A stretch of DNA of 64,000 nt from an uncultured Phocaeicola sp. (lineage in GTDB: Bacteria > Bacteroidota > Bacteroidia > Bacteroidales > Bacteroidaceae). The notes under the pieces are model-generated. The model saw only the letters and a program-made list of their open reading frames with translations. It was not told where the DNA came from and searched no databases. The stretch covers positions 1-64,000 of the forward strand of contig CANQSM010000002.1 in assembly GCA_947626525.1 (NCBI GenBank), in the 5' to 3' direction. Both the position numbers and the translations under genes were made by a program. Position 1 is the first letter of the stretch, and each line of letters begins with the position of its first letter. Positions 29,325 to 38,809 of this stretch are shown piece by piece.

Positions 29325-30248
29325 TCAATACATATTCTTTACCATCTTTTTTGCTTCTTGGTCATTTAGGGTGGCATTCAATTCCTGTCCGCAATATTTA
29401 CAGTATATGGCGTTCTCTTCATGATCTTTCATTCCACAATGAGGACAGACACGTTTATTTCTTTTTTTGTTTCCCTCGTTAATCATAGTAGCCGAAACTA
29501 TTCCGGTAGGTACTGCTATGATAGTGTATCCCAACAGCATGACTGTAGCAGACAAGAAACGCCCGAAAGGAGTAATTGGTGTAATATCTCCATATCCTAC
29601 CGTGGTCATGGTTACAATGGCCCAATAAATACTGTTCGGAATATTATTGAATGCCGAACCAGGAACGTTTCCCTCCACCATATACATAATCGTGCCTATG
29701 GCAGTGACCATAATCACTACAAAAAAGAAAAACACCAATATCTTGTTGAAACTCTGTTTCAAGGAGTGCAAAAGCAAATTACCTTCGGCAAGAAAAGAAA
29801 ATAATTTGAACACACGAAAAATACGAATTAACCGAAATGTGCGAATAACAAGAAAATAACGTGATCCTGGTAGGAAAAATTCCAAATAGACGGGCAAAGT
29901 GGCAAGCAAATCCACTATTCCGAAAAAACTAATGATATATCCTTTTGGTCGAGGAGAACAATAAATACGTACCAAATATTCAAAAGTAAAGAAAGCAGTC
30001 AGCACATATTCCGTAATTTCCAGAACCAAAGCGAATTGTTGCGGAATGGAATGCAGGCTTTCTAAAAGTACGATCAATACACTGAAAGAGATACAGCCAA
30101 TCAATGCCACATCAAAAGTTTTTCCCCAGAAAGTGTCCGACTCAAAGATAATTGCGTACAATTTCTCTTTTAAGTCTTTATTTTTCAAGAACGCGTTAAA
30201 GCAATCTGTTCCTCTTTTTATCCAACCATCTAACTTTTTCATTTTCAT
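29325..30248 (-). CDS. Voltage-gated potassium-channel-like ion channel with C-terminal zinc ribbon
   Basis: Start at ATG 30248 (MKMKKLDGW, 307 residues) is preferred because a TACTTTTG -7 box at 30267-30274 overlaps the track's upstream start. The protein has six transmembrane segments. S4 is positively charged (RYFLVIRTFRLIRIFRVFKLF), the pore helix ends in the selectivity filter TMTTVGYGD, and S6 follows (LSATVMLLGYTIIAVPTGIVSA). The C-terminus carries four cysteines as CPHCGMKDHEENAIYCKYCGQEL, a zinc-ribbon-like module. It probably conducts K+ across the inner membrane. It is divergent to the isomerase-sigma operon. Confidence 0.9.
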   Translation of the reverse strand: MKMKKLDGWIKRGTDCFNAFLKNKDLKEKLYAIIFESDTFWGKTFDVALIGCISFSVLIVLLESLHSIPQQFALVLEITEYVLTAFFTFEYLVRIYCSPRPKGYIISFFGIVDLLATLPVYLEFFLPGSRYFLVIRTFRLIRIFRVFKLFSFLAEGNLLLHSLKQSFNKILVFFFFVVIMVTAIGTIMYMVEGNVPGSAFNNIPNSIYWAIVTMTTVGYGDITPITPFGRFLSATVMLLGYTIIAVPTGIVSATMINEGNKKRNKRVCPHCGMKDHEENAIYCKYCGQELNATLNDQEAKKMVKNMY

Positions 30249-30266
30249 ATAAAACTTAAAGTACCG

Positions 30267-30274
30267 CAAAAGTA
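30267..30274 (-). promoter_or_regulatory. -7 box of the ion-channel promoter
   Basis: Minus-strand TACTTTTG fits TAnnTTTG. It places transcription start near 30260, only about 12 nt before ATG 30248, and so rules against the longer start at 30269. Confidence 0.5.
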
Positions 30275-30305
30275 ATCATTTATAAGAGTTTTACCCATAT
30301 ATTTG

Positions 30306-30336
30306 TTTGCAATATAAAATATTAACTCTATTTTTG
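30306..30336 (+). promoter_or_regulatory. Promoter of the isomerase-sigma-FecR-SusC/D operon
   Basis: TTTG (30306-30309), exactly 19 bp, then TATTTTTG (30329-30336): a complete match to the Bacteroides housekeeping promoter pattern. Start of transcription would be near 30343, about 34 nt before the isomerase ATG. Confidence 0.75.
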
Positions 30337-30376
30337 CAAACGCAAACAAGTTTAAAATCCAACAAAAAACTTACTC

Positions 30377-31258
30377 ATGAAAAAAACAGTTTTCCTGCTA
30401 TGCATGCTATTATGCCTTACTGGGACATTCTGTATAGCAGCTTCTCACAAGGTTAAAGAAGAACAACGCTATAAAATTGCTGTATGTGACTGGATGATTC
30501 TGAAACGTCAGAAAATAGGTTCGTTCCAACTGGCGAAAGAATTGAACTGCGATGGGGTAGAAGTGGATATGGGCAGCCTTGGAAAACGTGAAATGTTTGA
30601 TAACAAATTACGTGAACCTCATTTTCAACAGCTATTCAAAGAAAAATCAAAGGAATTCGGAGTGGAAATCTCTTCTCTTGCCATGTCGGGATTTTACGGG
30701 CAATCACTTGTAGCACGGGATAACTATGTAGATTTAATGAAAGACTGCCTGTTGAGCATGAAAGCCATGAATGTGAAAGTAGTTTTTCTTCCATTGGGAG
30801 TGGCCTGCGATTTGAATACATATCCCGAATTACGCCCTGAAGTGGTGAAACGTCTGAAAGTTATCGGAGACATGGCTGCCCGAGAAGGGGTAGTGATAGG
30901 TATCGAGACTTCTTTAGATGCAAAGGGGGAGGTAGCACTCCTGAAAGAAATCGATTCAAAAGGAGTCAGAATCTATTTTAAATTTCAAAATCCTTTAGAA
31001 GCCGGACGAGACTTGTACAAGGAATTGAAAATATTGGGTAAAAATCGCATTTGCCAAATTCACTGCTCGGATACTGACGGCGTGAATCTTCCGGACAATA
31101 AACGAATCGACATGAAAAAAGTGAAAAAGACTCTGGATAAAATGAACTGGAGCGGCTGGCTGGTAGTAGAACGCTCGAGAGACACAAGAGATGTACACAA
31201 CGTAAAAAAGAACTATGGAACAAACGTCAACTATTTGAAAAGTATTTTTCAAAAGTAG
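30377..31258 (+). CDS. Secreted sugar-phosphate isomerase/epimerase-like TIM-barrel protein
   Basis: A 293-residue protein with a signal peptide (MKKTVFLLCMLLCLTGTFCIAAS). The mature part follows the xylose-isomerase-like TIM-barrel pattern: FQLAKELNCDGVEVDMG, VEISSLAMSGFYG, DCLLSMKAMNVKVVFLPL, GVVIGIETSLDAKG (metal-ligand Glu), ICQIHCSDTDG and a final GWLVVERSRDTRD (second Glu). Residues for divalent-metal binding seem kept. The substrate is unknown; periplasmic location excludes a role on intracellular sugar phosphates, so an oligosaccharide- or sugar-modifying role is more likely. It stands 9 bp before the sigma factor and is the first gene of that operon, which is unusual. Confidence 0.8.
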   Translation: MKKTVFLLCMLLCLTGTFCIAASHKVKEEQRYKIAVCDWMILKRQKIGSFQLAKELNCDGVEVDMGSLGKREMFDNKLREPHFQQLFKEKSKEFGVEISSLAMSGFYGQSLVARDNYVDLMKDCLLSMKAMNVKVVFLPLGVACDLNTYPELRPEVVKRLKVIGDMAAREGVVIGIETSLDAKGEVALLKEIDSKGVRIYFKFQNPLEAGRDLYKELKILGKNRICQIHCSDTDGVNLPDNKRIDMKKVKKTLDKMNWSGWLVVERSRDTRDVHNVKKNYGTNVNYLKSIFQK

Positions 31259-31267
31259 TTCACAGGC

Positions 31268-31876
31268 ATGAACGGAACGGCAGATCATATCGATAGCGAA
31301 CTGTTAAGACGGATGAAAGAAGGGGATAGCGTCGCTTTCACGTCTATTTACGAGAAATACAATAAAATGTTGTATCTTTTGGCGTTGCGTTATTTTCAAA
31401 ACCCTACGATGGCTGAAGATGCCGTACAACATGTCTATACCCGTTTGTGGGAAACCCGTTCCGAGATGTATGCGGACTTGAATGTACGCAATTATCTGTT
31501 CACCATGATGAAAAACTATGTGCTCACCACAATCCGAAATGAAAGCAATGCTATTGAAAAGAATTATCAGATGGCTTATGCTGAACCAGATTATGACGAT
31601 AGTTTGATTGAGAAAATAGAAGAAAAAGAATTAAGAAGTATGCTGGACAAGGCTATATCCCAGTTGCCAGAACAAAAAAGAATAATTTGTTTAATGAAAA
31701 TGGAAGGAAAATTGACGAATCAGGAAATTGCGGAACAGATGAATTTATCAACCAATACAGTGAAGACACATTACTTTCAATCTATTAAAATTCTACGTGC
31801 CAAGTTATGTAAAATGTTAACTATTGTTACAGAACTCATCCTTTTTGGATATTCATGTGTTAATAATATGTTTTAG
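31268..31876 (+). CDS. ECF-type RNA polymerase sigma-70 factor
   Basis: A 202-residue protein with sigma region 2 (FTSIYEKYNKMLYLLALRYF, AEDAVQHVYTRLWETR, NVRNYLFTMMKNYVLTTIRNE) and region 4 with a helix-turn-helix (KLTNQEIAEQMNLSTNTVKTHYFQSIKILRAKL). It belongs to the Bacteroides group paired with FecR anti-sigma factors and STN-domain SusC proteins. In that scheme glycan binding at the transporter frees the sigma factor, which then raises transcription of the SusC/SusD genes. The last 20 residues (LTIVTELILFGYSCV) are hydrophobic. It is followed by the anti-sigma gene after 26 bp. Confidence 0.92.
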   Translation: MNGTADHIDSELLRRMKEGDSVAFTSIYEKYNKMLYLLALRYFQNPTMAEDAVQHVYTRLWETRSEMYADLNVRNYLFTMMKNYVLTTIRNESNAIEKNYQMAYAEPDYDDSLIEKIEEKELRSMLDKAISQLPEQKRIICLMKMEGKLTNQEIAEQMNLSTNTVKTHYFQSIKILRAKLCKMLTIVTELILFGYSCVNNMF

Positions 31877-31902
31877 GTAAGGTATTAGCTATTTTCAAGG
31901 TA

Positions 31903-32895
31903 TGAGTAATATTAAAAAAAGAGGATTTAATAAAAGACGTGCTGAAAGGAATTACCGACACCGCAGAGATTTCAGAAGTCGTAAAATCGTTCGCCACCAA
32001 TGAAGGGCAAAACTTCTTATCCAACGACATCGATGAATCTATCGAATCGCTTCTACAGGGAGGCGACAGCGAGTTGGTGTCCGTCAGCCGGATTCCCTCC
32101 GATAAGATGCTGACCCGGATTAACCGTCAGATTCGTTTTCGCCAAATTCGCCGTATAAGTCTACGGGCAGCTGCTGTAATGGTTCCGTTTATCCTGTTAA
32201 TGGGATTCATAGGGTATGCAAACTCAATGCGTTCATTAAGTGATGAAGCGTACGCCGAAATATACGTACCGAAAGGAGCACAACGACAGATTACCCTCGA
32301 AGACGGGAGTCAGATTTATCTGGGTTCCGATACCCGTTTCCGCTATCCGAAAAACTTTTCATCTGAAGTAAGGAAAGTGCATCTGGAAGGAGAAGGATAT
32401 TTTATCGTGGAAAAAAATCCCAAACGTCCGTTTGTTATCGAAATAGATGATGTAGAAGTAAAGGTACTAGGTACTTCATTCAATGTGGAAGCCTACCCGG
32501 AAGACAGTAGAATCACTCTGCAACTGGATGAAGGAAGTATTAAATTGACAGCGTCGTCATCACAAAAGGGCTATGTAATGGTTCCCGGAGAGAAACTGAT
32601 ATATAGCCGTAAAGATGGAAATGGCACTATTTCCCGAACAAAAAATGAATCGGCACTAAAGAATTGGGAAAATCAGACTTTTTCATTCGATAATACACCT
32701 CTCCGCCAAGTACTGGAAACAATAAAGCATTGGCATGAAGTTGATTTCCAAACGGATACAGAGGAAGTATGGAAATATTCCTATACCTTTGAATCTGGTA
32801 AGGACTCTTTGGAAGAAATCTTATCGGATATGGAAAAGGTTTCTCCTATTCAGTTTAAGCGTGAAGGAAAAACAATAAAAATCTCTATGAAATAA
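31903..32895 (+). CDS. FecR-type anti-sigma factor
   Basis: I set the start at ATG 31903 (MSNIKKEDLIKDVLKG, 330 residues), 36 bp upstream of the track's GTG at 31939; the frame is open between them. A cytoplasmic N-terminal part of about 85 residues binds the sigma factor, one membrane segment follows (AAAVMVPFILLMGFIGYA), and the periplasmic part has the FecR domain (YVPKGAQRQITLEDGSQIYLGSDTRFRYP, LEGEGYFIVEKNPKRPFVIE, VKVLGTSFNVEAY) and a C-terminal DUF4974-like domain (FDNTPLRQVLETIKHWHEV). It should relay the signal from the STN domain of the SusC encoded next, 26 bp downstream. Confidence 0.92.
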
Positions 32896-32921
32896 AAAAA
32901 GTGTGTATCTTTACACACTGA

Positions 32922-35900
32922 ATGGAAAAGAGTTTACATGATTTCAAGAATAATGGTCTTCTATGCAGAATTCTTTTTGCATTCTTGGTGATCATAATAG
33001 GTACCGATAGATTATCGGCACAAAATATCACGCTGAATTTCCAGGAAGCGAAAATGAGTGAAGTGATGGAAGCCATTTCCGAACAGACTGGTCTGCAATT
33101 CGTCTATAGTCAGCCGGTAGTCAACCCCAATCAAATCATCAGTATCCACGCAGAGGAAGAAGAATTGAATTATGTGTTGAGAGCACTTTGTGGAAGAGAG
33201 CTCGACTATGAAATCAGTGACGGGAAAATCTATCTTAAACCCAATATACGACGTGGAGGTATGAGGGTTTCCGGATACATTAAAGATGCCGAAGGCGAAC
33301 CCATTATCGGGGCAAATGTCCACATAGCGGGAAGCCAAGCCGGTACCATATCCGATTTTGATGGATATTACTCTATCGAGGTCCCACCGGACAAAAAAAT
33401 AGCCGTATTCTATATCGGGTATATCACTCAGACCCTTACACCGAAAAAAGAACTGTTAAACATTATCCTGCAGGAAGACACCCAGACTTTAGATGAGGTG
33501 GTGGTAGTGGGTTATGGTTTTCAGAAAATGAGAAATGTAACGGGATCCGTGTCTACGTTGTCTGTCGATAACATCGATTACCTTCCTGTGTCAACCCTTG
33601 CCGAAGCCATGGAAGGGCAACTGAATGGTGTAAGCGTGGAAAAAAGCAATGACCGTCCCGGTACGTTCCCGACTCTTAACATCCGGCATGCTAACCGATT
33701 GGACAATCTATCAAGTGCCAACCTGGCAAATATTCCTTTAGTGGTGATTGATGACATGATTCAGCTTAGTCAAACCGGTTCACCCACCTTGGAACAGTTC
33801 AACCTGCTTGATTTGTCCGAAGTGGAAAGCATTACGGTCTTGCGTGATGCCAGTGCCTCCATCTACGGTTCACGAGCTTCGGGTGGTGTCATATTGGTGA
33901 AAACCCAACGGGGTAAATACGGTCGTCCAAAAGTCAGTTACACAGGCAAGCTGGCTTACAATGAAGCAATCAGCCACAGTAAGGTACTGACGGGAAGCGA
34001 CTACGGACGCTTTGCCAATTCTTATACGGTAGGAGCGGGACTGGCCAAAAACCACATGGATTTGAGAAACCTATATAGCGAGAATGAAATAAAATTGCTC
34101 GATAATCTGAATTATAACTGGCTGGACAAGGCTTGGGACGCATCACTTACTCACAATCATTCGGTAAATGTAAGCGGAGGAACGGATAAACTCACCTATT
34201 TTGCCGGAGCCAGCTATTTCAATCAAGGAGCCAATTTGGGAGATGTCGATTACGAGCGTTTCACATATCGCACGGGAGTGGATATCTCCGTATTCTCTAA
34301 TCTGAAATTTTCAGCTTCCTTATCAGGAAATACAGGTGACAGGAAAACAACTTTCGCCAATGGTGCCCGTTTCAATGCATACGGTGGGCAGGCCAGTCGC
34401 GAAAGCGAATACCGGGTGTTGCACCACATGCCCCGCCATATTCCTTGGAGTGTCCAACTGACCGATGAAAGAGGGAACCGGCAAACATATTGGACAGGTC
34501 CCACGGCCAACACATACCGGACACCTTCATGGAACAACACCAGCGTTACCTCATGGAATTACTTTGCGCAACAACAAAACGGTTCTTACAGCATAGACGA
34601 AAACAACAGTTGGAGCGCGAACTTTTTTTTAGTATACAATATTCCTGCCGTGAAAGGGCTTTCGCTACGGGCCACGTATGCCACTACCCATACCAATAAC
34701 GTAAACGAGCAGGCAAGCCTCCCTTACCAATTGGCTTATTTGAAAAACCCCAACCAACAAGACGGACATCTGGAAAGCGAATGGGAACCTTTGAAAGATA
34801 ATTATCATATACGAGATTTTACATCCAACTCGCAAATACGATTTTACGACCTGAACACTACCAGCACACAATTAAATGCTTACATCAATTATGAGCGTTC
34901 TTTTGGAAAACATACTGTTGAAGCCATGGGTTCGATAGAACGTGGAGAAATGTCATATTCTTCGCGCCAGCTGGTATACGACGGACTTCCTGCCGATGCG
35001 GCAGACCTGTTCAGACGGGTGGGGAACTCTGCTCTCAGTGACTATCTTTCAACTTCCAATAGCGTAAGCACAAGAGGAGAAACCGGAACCTTATCCTATC
35101 TGGGACGTATCCATTACAACTATGACGATAAGTATATGTTACAGTTTATTTTCCGCTCCGATGCTTCTACCAAGTTTGCCCCAAACAATTACTGGGGATT
35201 TTTTCCTGGCATCTCCGCCGGATGGATCATATCATCGGAATCTTGGTTCCATCAGAGGTTGCCTTGGATAAACTATTTGAAAATGCGTATGTCGTGGGGA
35301 CAGACCGGGCGTGATAATGTAAATATGTGGCAGTGGAAGCAATTCTACAATGTCCGGAGCGATGGAGTGCAGTTTGGTCCCAATGGAGGACAAGCTTCCG
35401 GAGCCCTGCAGCCTGAAAGGACTCCGAATCCCCAACTGAAATGGGATACGACCGACAAATTCAATCTCGGGTTCGATATGCGTTTCTTCGGAAGCCGTTT
35501 AGGGGCCACTTTGGATTTGTATTATGATATCAACGATCGGATCTTGAATAAAAAGATGGCGGGACAGGTAGGAATTCCCATTTATGCCGGAGGAGCTTAT
35601 GCGGAAGAAAACTACGGGAGAATCGACACGTATGGTGCCGAACTCAGTATCAATTGGCAAGATAAGATAGGACACTTGAATTACTATATAGGAATGGATA
35701 TCAGTCTTGACGGGAACCGCATAAAGAAATGGCCGGCAAAACTACGTTACAACCAATACGACTCAAGTAGCGAATGGAGTGAAGGCATGTCCACCATACT
35801 TCCATATTGGGGGTTCAAAACATGGAAAGGTACTTCTGCCGGCGATGGCATCCTTCGTACACAAGAGGATATCGACAATTATTGGAATTATCTGACAGAA

Positions 35901-36563
35901 CACGCCGATGCGGCAGGAACTACTCCGGCTTATTTCGGGAATGAAAAAGAAAATTTACGGTTGGGCATGCTGGCTTATCAGGATTTGGGCGGAGAAATGG
36001 TAAACGGTGTCCAGCAAATAGCCAACGGACGCATAGAAAAGGAACAGGACTATGCAAAACTATGCGATAAAAATCGCGATTATGGTTTTACAACCCGCTT
36101 GGGAGGACATTGGAAGAATCTGTCATTCCATACGGTCATTTTCACTTCATGGAATGGCATAAGTTTCATCGATTGCATAGACATTAAAAGTGGGAATGGC
36201 AATATGTTGTGGACTCCGGATTCATTCTGGAAAGATATGTTTGACCCGGAAACGAATCCGGACGGGCAGTATCCCAATGTAGGCGCCAACCGTCAGATAG
36301 ACGGTTCGGTGATTTCTCCTTCCGATTTTTGGACGGTTGGCACATTCCGCTGTTATGTGAAAAACCTGAGTATCTCGTATACATTACCGGGACGTTGGTT
36401 GGCTCCGGCAAGAGTCGAATCCGCAACCATAAGTCTTTCGGGTAATAATTTATGGGATTTTTACAATCCCTTTCCCGACCATTATCGTAACATGTACGAC
36501 AGTTCATACAGCGATTATCCGACATTGCGAACTTGGTCATTCGGTATAAAACTAACTTTTTGA
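32922..36563 (+). CDS. STN-domain SusC-type TonB-dependent transporter/transducer
   Basis: A 1213-residue outer-membrane protein. After the signal region (ILFAFLVIIIGTDRLSAQ) an STN domain spans about residues 36-105 (ITLNFQEAKMSEVMEAISEQ, LNYVLRALCGRELDYEISDGKIYL), then the carboxypeptidase-like domain (VSGYIKDAEGEPIIGANVHI), DEVVVVGYGF, plug and barrel ending TWSFGIKLTF. The STN domain is the part that contacts the FecR anti-sigma factor, so this transporter also senses its substrate. Its barrel is the nearest relative of the headless SusC A (for example shared DLYYDINDRILNK-type and YWNYLTEHADAAGTTP text). It is 12 bp before its SusD. Confidence 0.94.
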   Translation: MEKSLHDFKNNGLLCRILFAFLVIIIGTDRLSAQNITLNFQEAKMSEVMEAISEQTGLQFVYSQPVVNPNQIISIHAEEEELNYVLRALCGRELDYEISDGKIYLKPNIRRGGMRVSGYIKDAEGEPIIGANVHIAGSQAGTISDFDGYYSIEVPPDKKIAVFYIGYITQTLTPKKELLNIILQEDTQTLDEVVVVGYGFQKMRNVTGSVSTLSVDNIDYLPVSTLAEAMEGQLNGVSVEKSNDRPGTFPTLNIRHANRLDNLSSANLANIPLVVIDDMIQLSQTGSPTLEQFNLLDLSEVESITVLRDASASIYGSRASGGVILVKTQRGKYGRPKVSYTGKLAYNEAISHSKVLTGSDYGRFANSYTVGAGLAKNHMDLRNLYSENEIKLLDNLNYNWLDKAWDASLTHNHSVNVSGGTDKLTYFAGASYFNQGANLGDVDYERFTYRTGVDISVFSNLKFSASLSGNTGDRKTTFANGARFNAYGGQASRESEYRVLHHMPRHIPWSVQLTDERGNRQTYWTGPTANTYRTPSWNNTSVTSWNYFAQQQNGSYSIDENNSWSANFFLVYNIPAVKGLSLRATYATTHTNNVNEQASLPYQLAYLKNPNQQDGHLESEWEPLKDNYHIRDFTSNSQIRFYDLNTTSTQLNAYINYERSFGKHTVEAMGSIERGEMSYSSRQLVYDGLPADAADLFRRVGNSALSDYLSTSNSVSTRGETGTLSYLGRIHYNYDDKYMLQFIFRSDASTKFAPNNYWGFFPGISAGWIISSESWFHQRLPWINYLKMRMSWGQTGRDNVNMWQWKQFYNVRSDGVQFGPNGGQASGALQPERTPNPQLKWDTTDKFNLGFDMRFFGSRLGATLDLYYDINDRILNKKMAGQVGIPIYAGGAYAEENYGRIDTYGAELSINWQDKIGHLNYYIGMDISLDGNRIKKWPAKLRYNQYDSSSEWSEGMSTILPYWGFKTWKGTSAGDGILRTQEDIDNYWNYLTEHADAAGTTPAYFGNEKENLRLGMLAYQDLGGEMVNGVQQIANGRIEKEQDYAKLCDKNRDYGFTTRLGGHWKNLSFHTVIFTSWNGISFIDCIDIKSGNGNMLWTPDSFWKDMFDPETNPDGQYPNVGANRQIDGSVISPSDFWTVGTFRCYVKNLSISYTLPGRWLAPARVESATISLSGNNLWDFYNPFPDHYRNMYDSSYSDYPTLRTWSFGIKLTF

Positions 36564-36575
36564 TGAATCCCCGTT

Positions 36576-38606
36576 ATGAAGAAATCAGCTTTTCATATCC
36601 GTTTTCTTTTCTGGATCCTTATTTTCTTGGGAGAGTCGGCATGCAGTGAGTCTTTTCTGAGAAACATGGAAAATTATGGTTCTTACGGAGACGAAACCTT
36701 TAATTCCGAAACGATGGTAACCGACTATGTGAATACGCTCTATGCCCGTGCGTTCCGCGGTTATAACCTGCCCGGGCAGGATTTGTTGGGATTATGGGCA
36801 GACCGTAGTAACCTGACAACAGAAAAATGGGGGATGAGTGACTGGATAAACCCAAGTGTCACGCATTATACATCAGCTTCCGAAGCGACTAATTTGGTCA
36901 GCTATTTCGGCTATGCTTTGGGAACCAGCACCAACAATACGCCTTATACACGCATACGGAACGGCAATATCTTGCTTGAGGAACTGGAGAGTTCCACTAT
37001 CTCGGAAACCTCCAAGAACTATGCACGCGGACAAGCACTTTGCTTACGCGCCATGCAACTGTTCGATTTGGTCCGTACATACGGTTCCGTACCCATCGTG
37101 ACTAAAGTGCTGAATGCGACCGTGGCCGGTCCGGCTGAACAATTGCCCCGTGCTTCAGTGACCCGATGTGTGGAACAGATACTTCGTGACTTAAATGAAG
37201 CGGCTTCCTTACTGCCTGATGATTGGGGAGCCTCTGAATACGGACGGCTGACAAGCGGTGCGGCGCTCGCCTTGAAAAGCCGCGTGCTGCTTACTTATGC
37301 GAGCCCTGTCTTCAACAGAGATTGGAACAATCCGGACAACAAGCGTTGGGCAGCCGCTTTAAAAGCAACGCTTGCAGCCCAAAGCGCCCTTGCCGCAAAT
37401 GGACTGGACGGATGCAGCAATGCCAGGGAATGGGCTGAAATGCTGGCACGTACAGATAACAGCTTTCATAAGGAAGCTATTATCCTTAAATTGCTGACGG
37501 ACGAACAAGGAAGCGACAATGAATACAATGGATGGGAACATTTACTGCGTCTGCCTTCACAAGAAGGCCTTAACGGCTATGCGGCTCCCATAGAAATGAT
37601 TGACGCTTTTCCTATGGCCGATGGCAGGCGCCCTACAGATAAAGTAAAAATAGCCTTGGGGTCTAAATCATTCTTTGTAGGCAGGGACCCTCGTTTCTAC
37701 CGGACTTTTGCTTTCAATGGCATAAAGTGGGGGTATAATGAACATCCGGACAATGTAGTGTGGGCATACCGATGGAGGGAAAGTGGCTACGCCTATGGAT
37801 ATAGCGACCAGAACCAAATAGAAAGCCCGGCATTTGTCCGTAAAATGACCGGTATGGAGACTTCCACCACAGAGAATTTCAGTTATTCAAGCATTGATAT
37901 CTATGAATATCGTTATGCGGAACTCATTTTAAATCTGGCGGAATGTTATGCGGCCACAGGGCATCCCGATGAAGCTGTAAAATGGTTGGGCGAAATACGT
38001 AAAAGAGTGGGGATTCCCGCAGGAGAAGATGGTACGTATGGAATCGGCCGTTTAGCGGACAGGCATCAGGCTATCGAAGCTTGCCTTTATGAAAGGCAAA
38101 TAGAATTGGCCTATGAAGGCAAACGATTTTGGGATGTATGGCGATGGCTGCTTTATGATGGGGGACAAGGAGACGGATTGCAACTGAGTGATGTGAATAC
38201 CTGCACGGCATTAGGCATTCCCCCGTTAAACGGCACTCACCGTACCTCTTTGTATGTGGACGTTTTGTCCTACCATTACACGATAGGGGAGGAGGACCCG
38301 TTGTTATCCAAACGTTCCGATATGGAAGCCGATCCCGATGCCGCCGATTTTGAAGAACAATTAGTCCGTCTGCAAGGTTTTTGGGAAAAGTACTTCACCT
38401 ACGGAATGCCGGACGCTCCGGCGGACAGAGATAAGAATGACAATCCGGTAGATATCTTCTGGCGTCCCAACTATTATATTCATGGATTAGGAAGCATTGT
38501 CTTGAACAACAACACCTGGCTAGGACAAACCATTGGCTGGACAGATCCAAACGGTATGGACGGTACAATCGGATGGCAAGACAGCGAAACACTGACGGTG
38601 GAATGA
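36576..38606 (+). CDS. SusD/RagB-type glycan-binding lipoprotein (sigma-regulated operon)
   Basis: A 676-residue lipoprotein with signal and lipobox (ILIFLGESACSESFL). SusD signatures are ARGQALCLRAMQLFDLVRTYGSVPIV, YGRLTSGAALALKSRVLLTYASPVFN, RDPRFYRTFAFNGIKWG and YERQIELAYEGKRFWDVWRWLLYDGG. The C-terminus (NNTWLGQTIGWTDPNG) is nearly the same as in SusD A (NNEWLGQTIGWTDQDQ), showing that the two pairs are paralogues. It is the last gene of the operon; a strong hairpin follows about 145 bp downstream. Confidence 0.94.
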   Translation: MKKSAFHIRFLFWILIFLGESACSESFLRNMENYGSYGDETFNSETMVTDYVNTLYARAFRGYNLPGQDLLGLWADRSNLTTEKWGMSDWINPSVTHYTSASEATNLVSYFGYALGTSTNNTPYTRIRNGNILLEELESSTISETSKNYARGQALCLRAMQLFDLVRTYGSVPIVTKVLNATVAGPAEQLPRASVTRCVEQILRDLNEAASLLPDDWGASEYGRLTSGAALALKSRVLLTYASPVFNRDWNNPDNKRWAAALKATLAAQSALAANGLDGCSNAREWAEMLARTDNSFHKEAIILKLLTDEQGSDNEYNGWEHLLRLPSQEGLNGYAAPIEMIDAFPMADGRRPTDKVKIALGSKSFFVGRDPRFYRTFAFNGIKWGYNEHPDNVVWAYRWRESGYAYGYSDQNQIESPAFVRKMTGMETSTTENFSYSSIDIYEYRYAELILNLAECYAATGHPDEAVKWLGEIRKRVGIPAGEDGTYGIGRLADRHQAIEACLYERQIELAYEGKRFWDVWRWLLYDGGQGDGLQLSDVNTCTALGIPPLNGTHRTSLYVDVLSYHYTIGEEDPLLSKRSDMEADPDAADFEEQLVRLQGFWEKYFTYGMPDAPADRDKNDNPVDIFWRPNYYIHGLGSIVLNNNTWLGQTIGWTDPNGMDGTIGWQDSETLTVE

Positions 38607-38749
38607 CAGCTACGACAACGCTTACCCTGAAAAGGCCCGATTGATCAAGTCTGGCGCGCAGGCTTGTTCTATCGCACGCTATACGCCGCCGGAGAAGCCG
38701 CTTTCGCGGAAAAGAAAGGAGAAAGAAAAACTCTTAAGAATCTCCGCCG

Positions 38750-38809
38750 AAACTGTCGGAGTTTTCGGAAAGATTCTTAAGAAAGTTTCGGAAAACTCCG
38801 ACAGTTTTT
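38750..38809 (+). terminator. Terminator after the sigma-regulated SusC/SusD operon
   Basis: A perfect 17-bp stem (AAACTGTCGGAGTTTTC / GAAAACTCCGACAGTTT) followed by TT. The loop itself holds the 10-bp palindrome TTCTTAAGAA. On the plus strand it fits a terminator for the operon ending at 38606. Confidence 0.7.

Noticed and set aside
33330-33360. Possible inversion site in the STN-SusC head (GSQAGTISDFDG)
   Set aside because: It has GGTACC but not the 13-bp site, and the gene is complete with its own promoter region.
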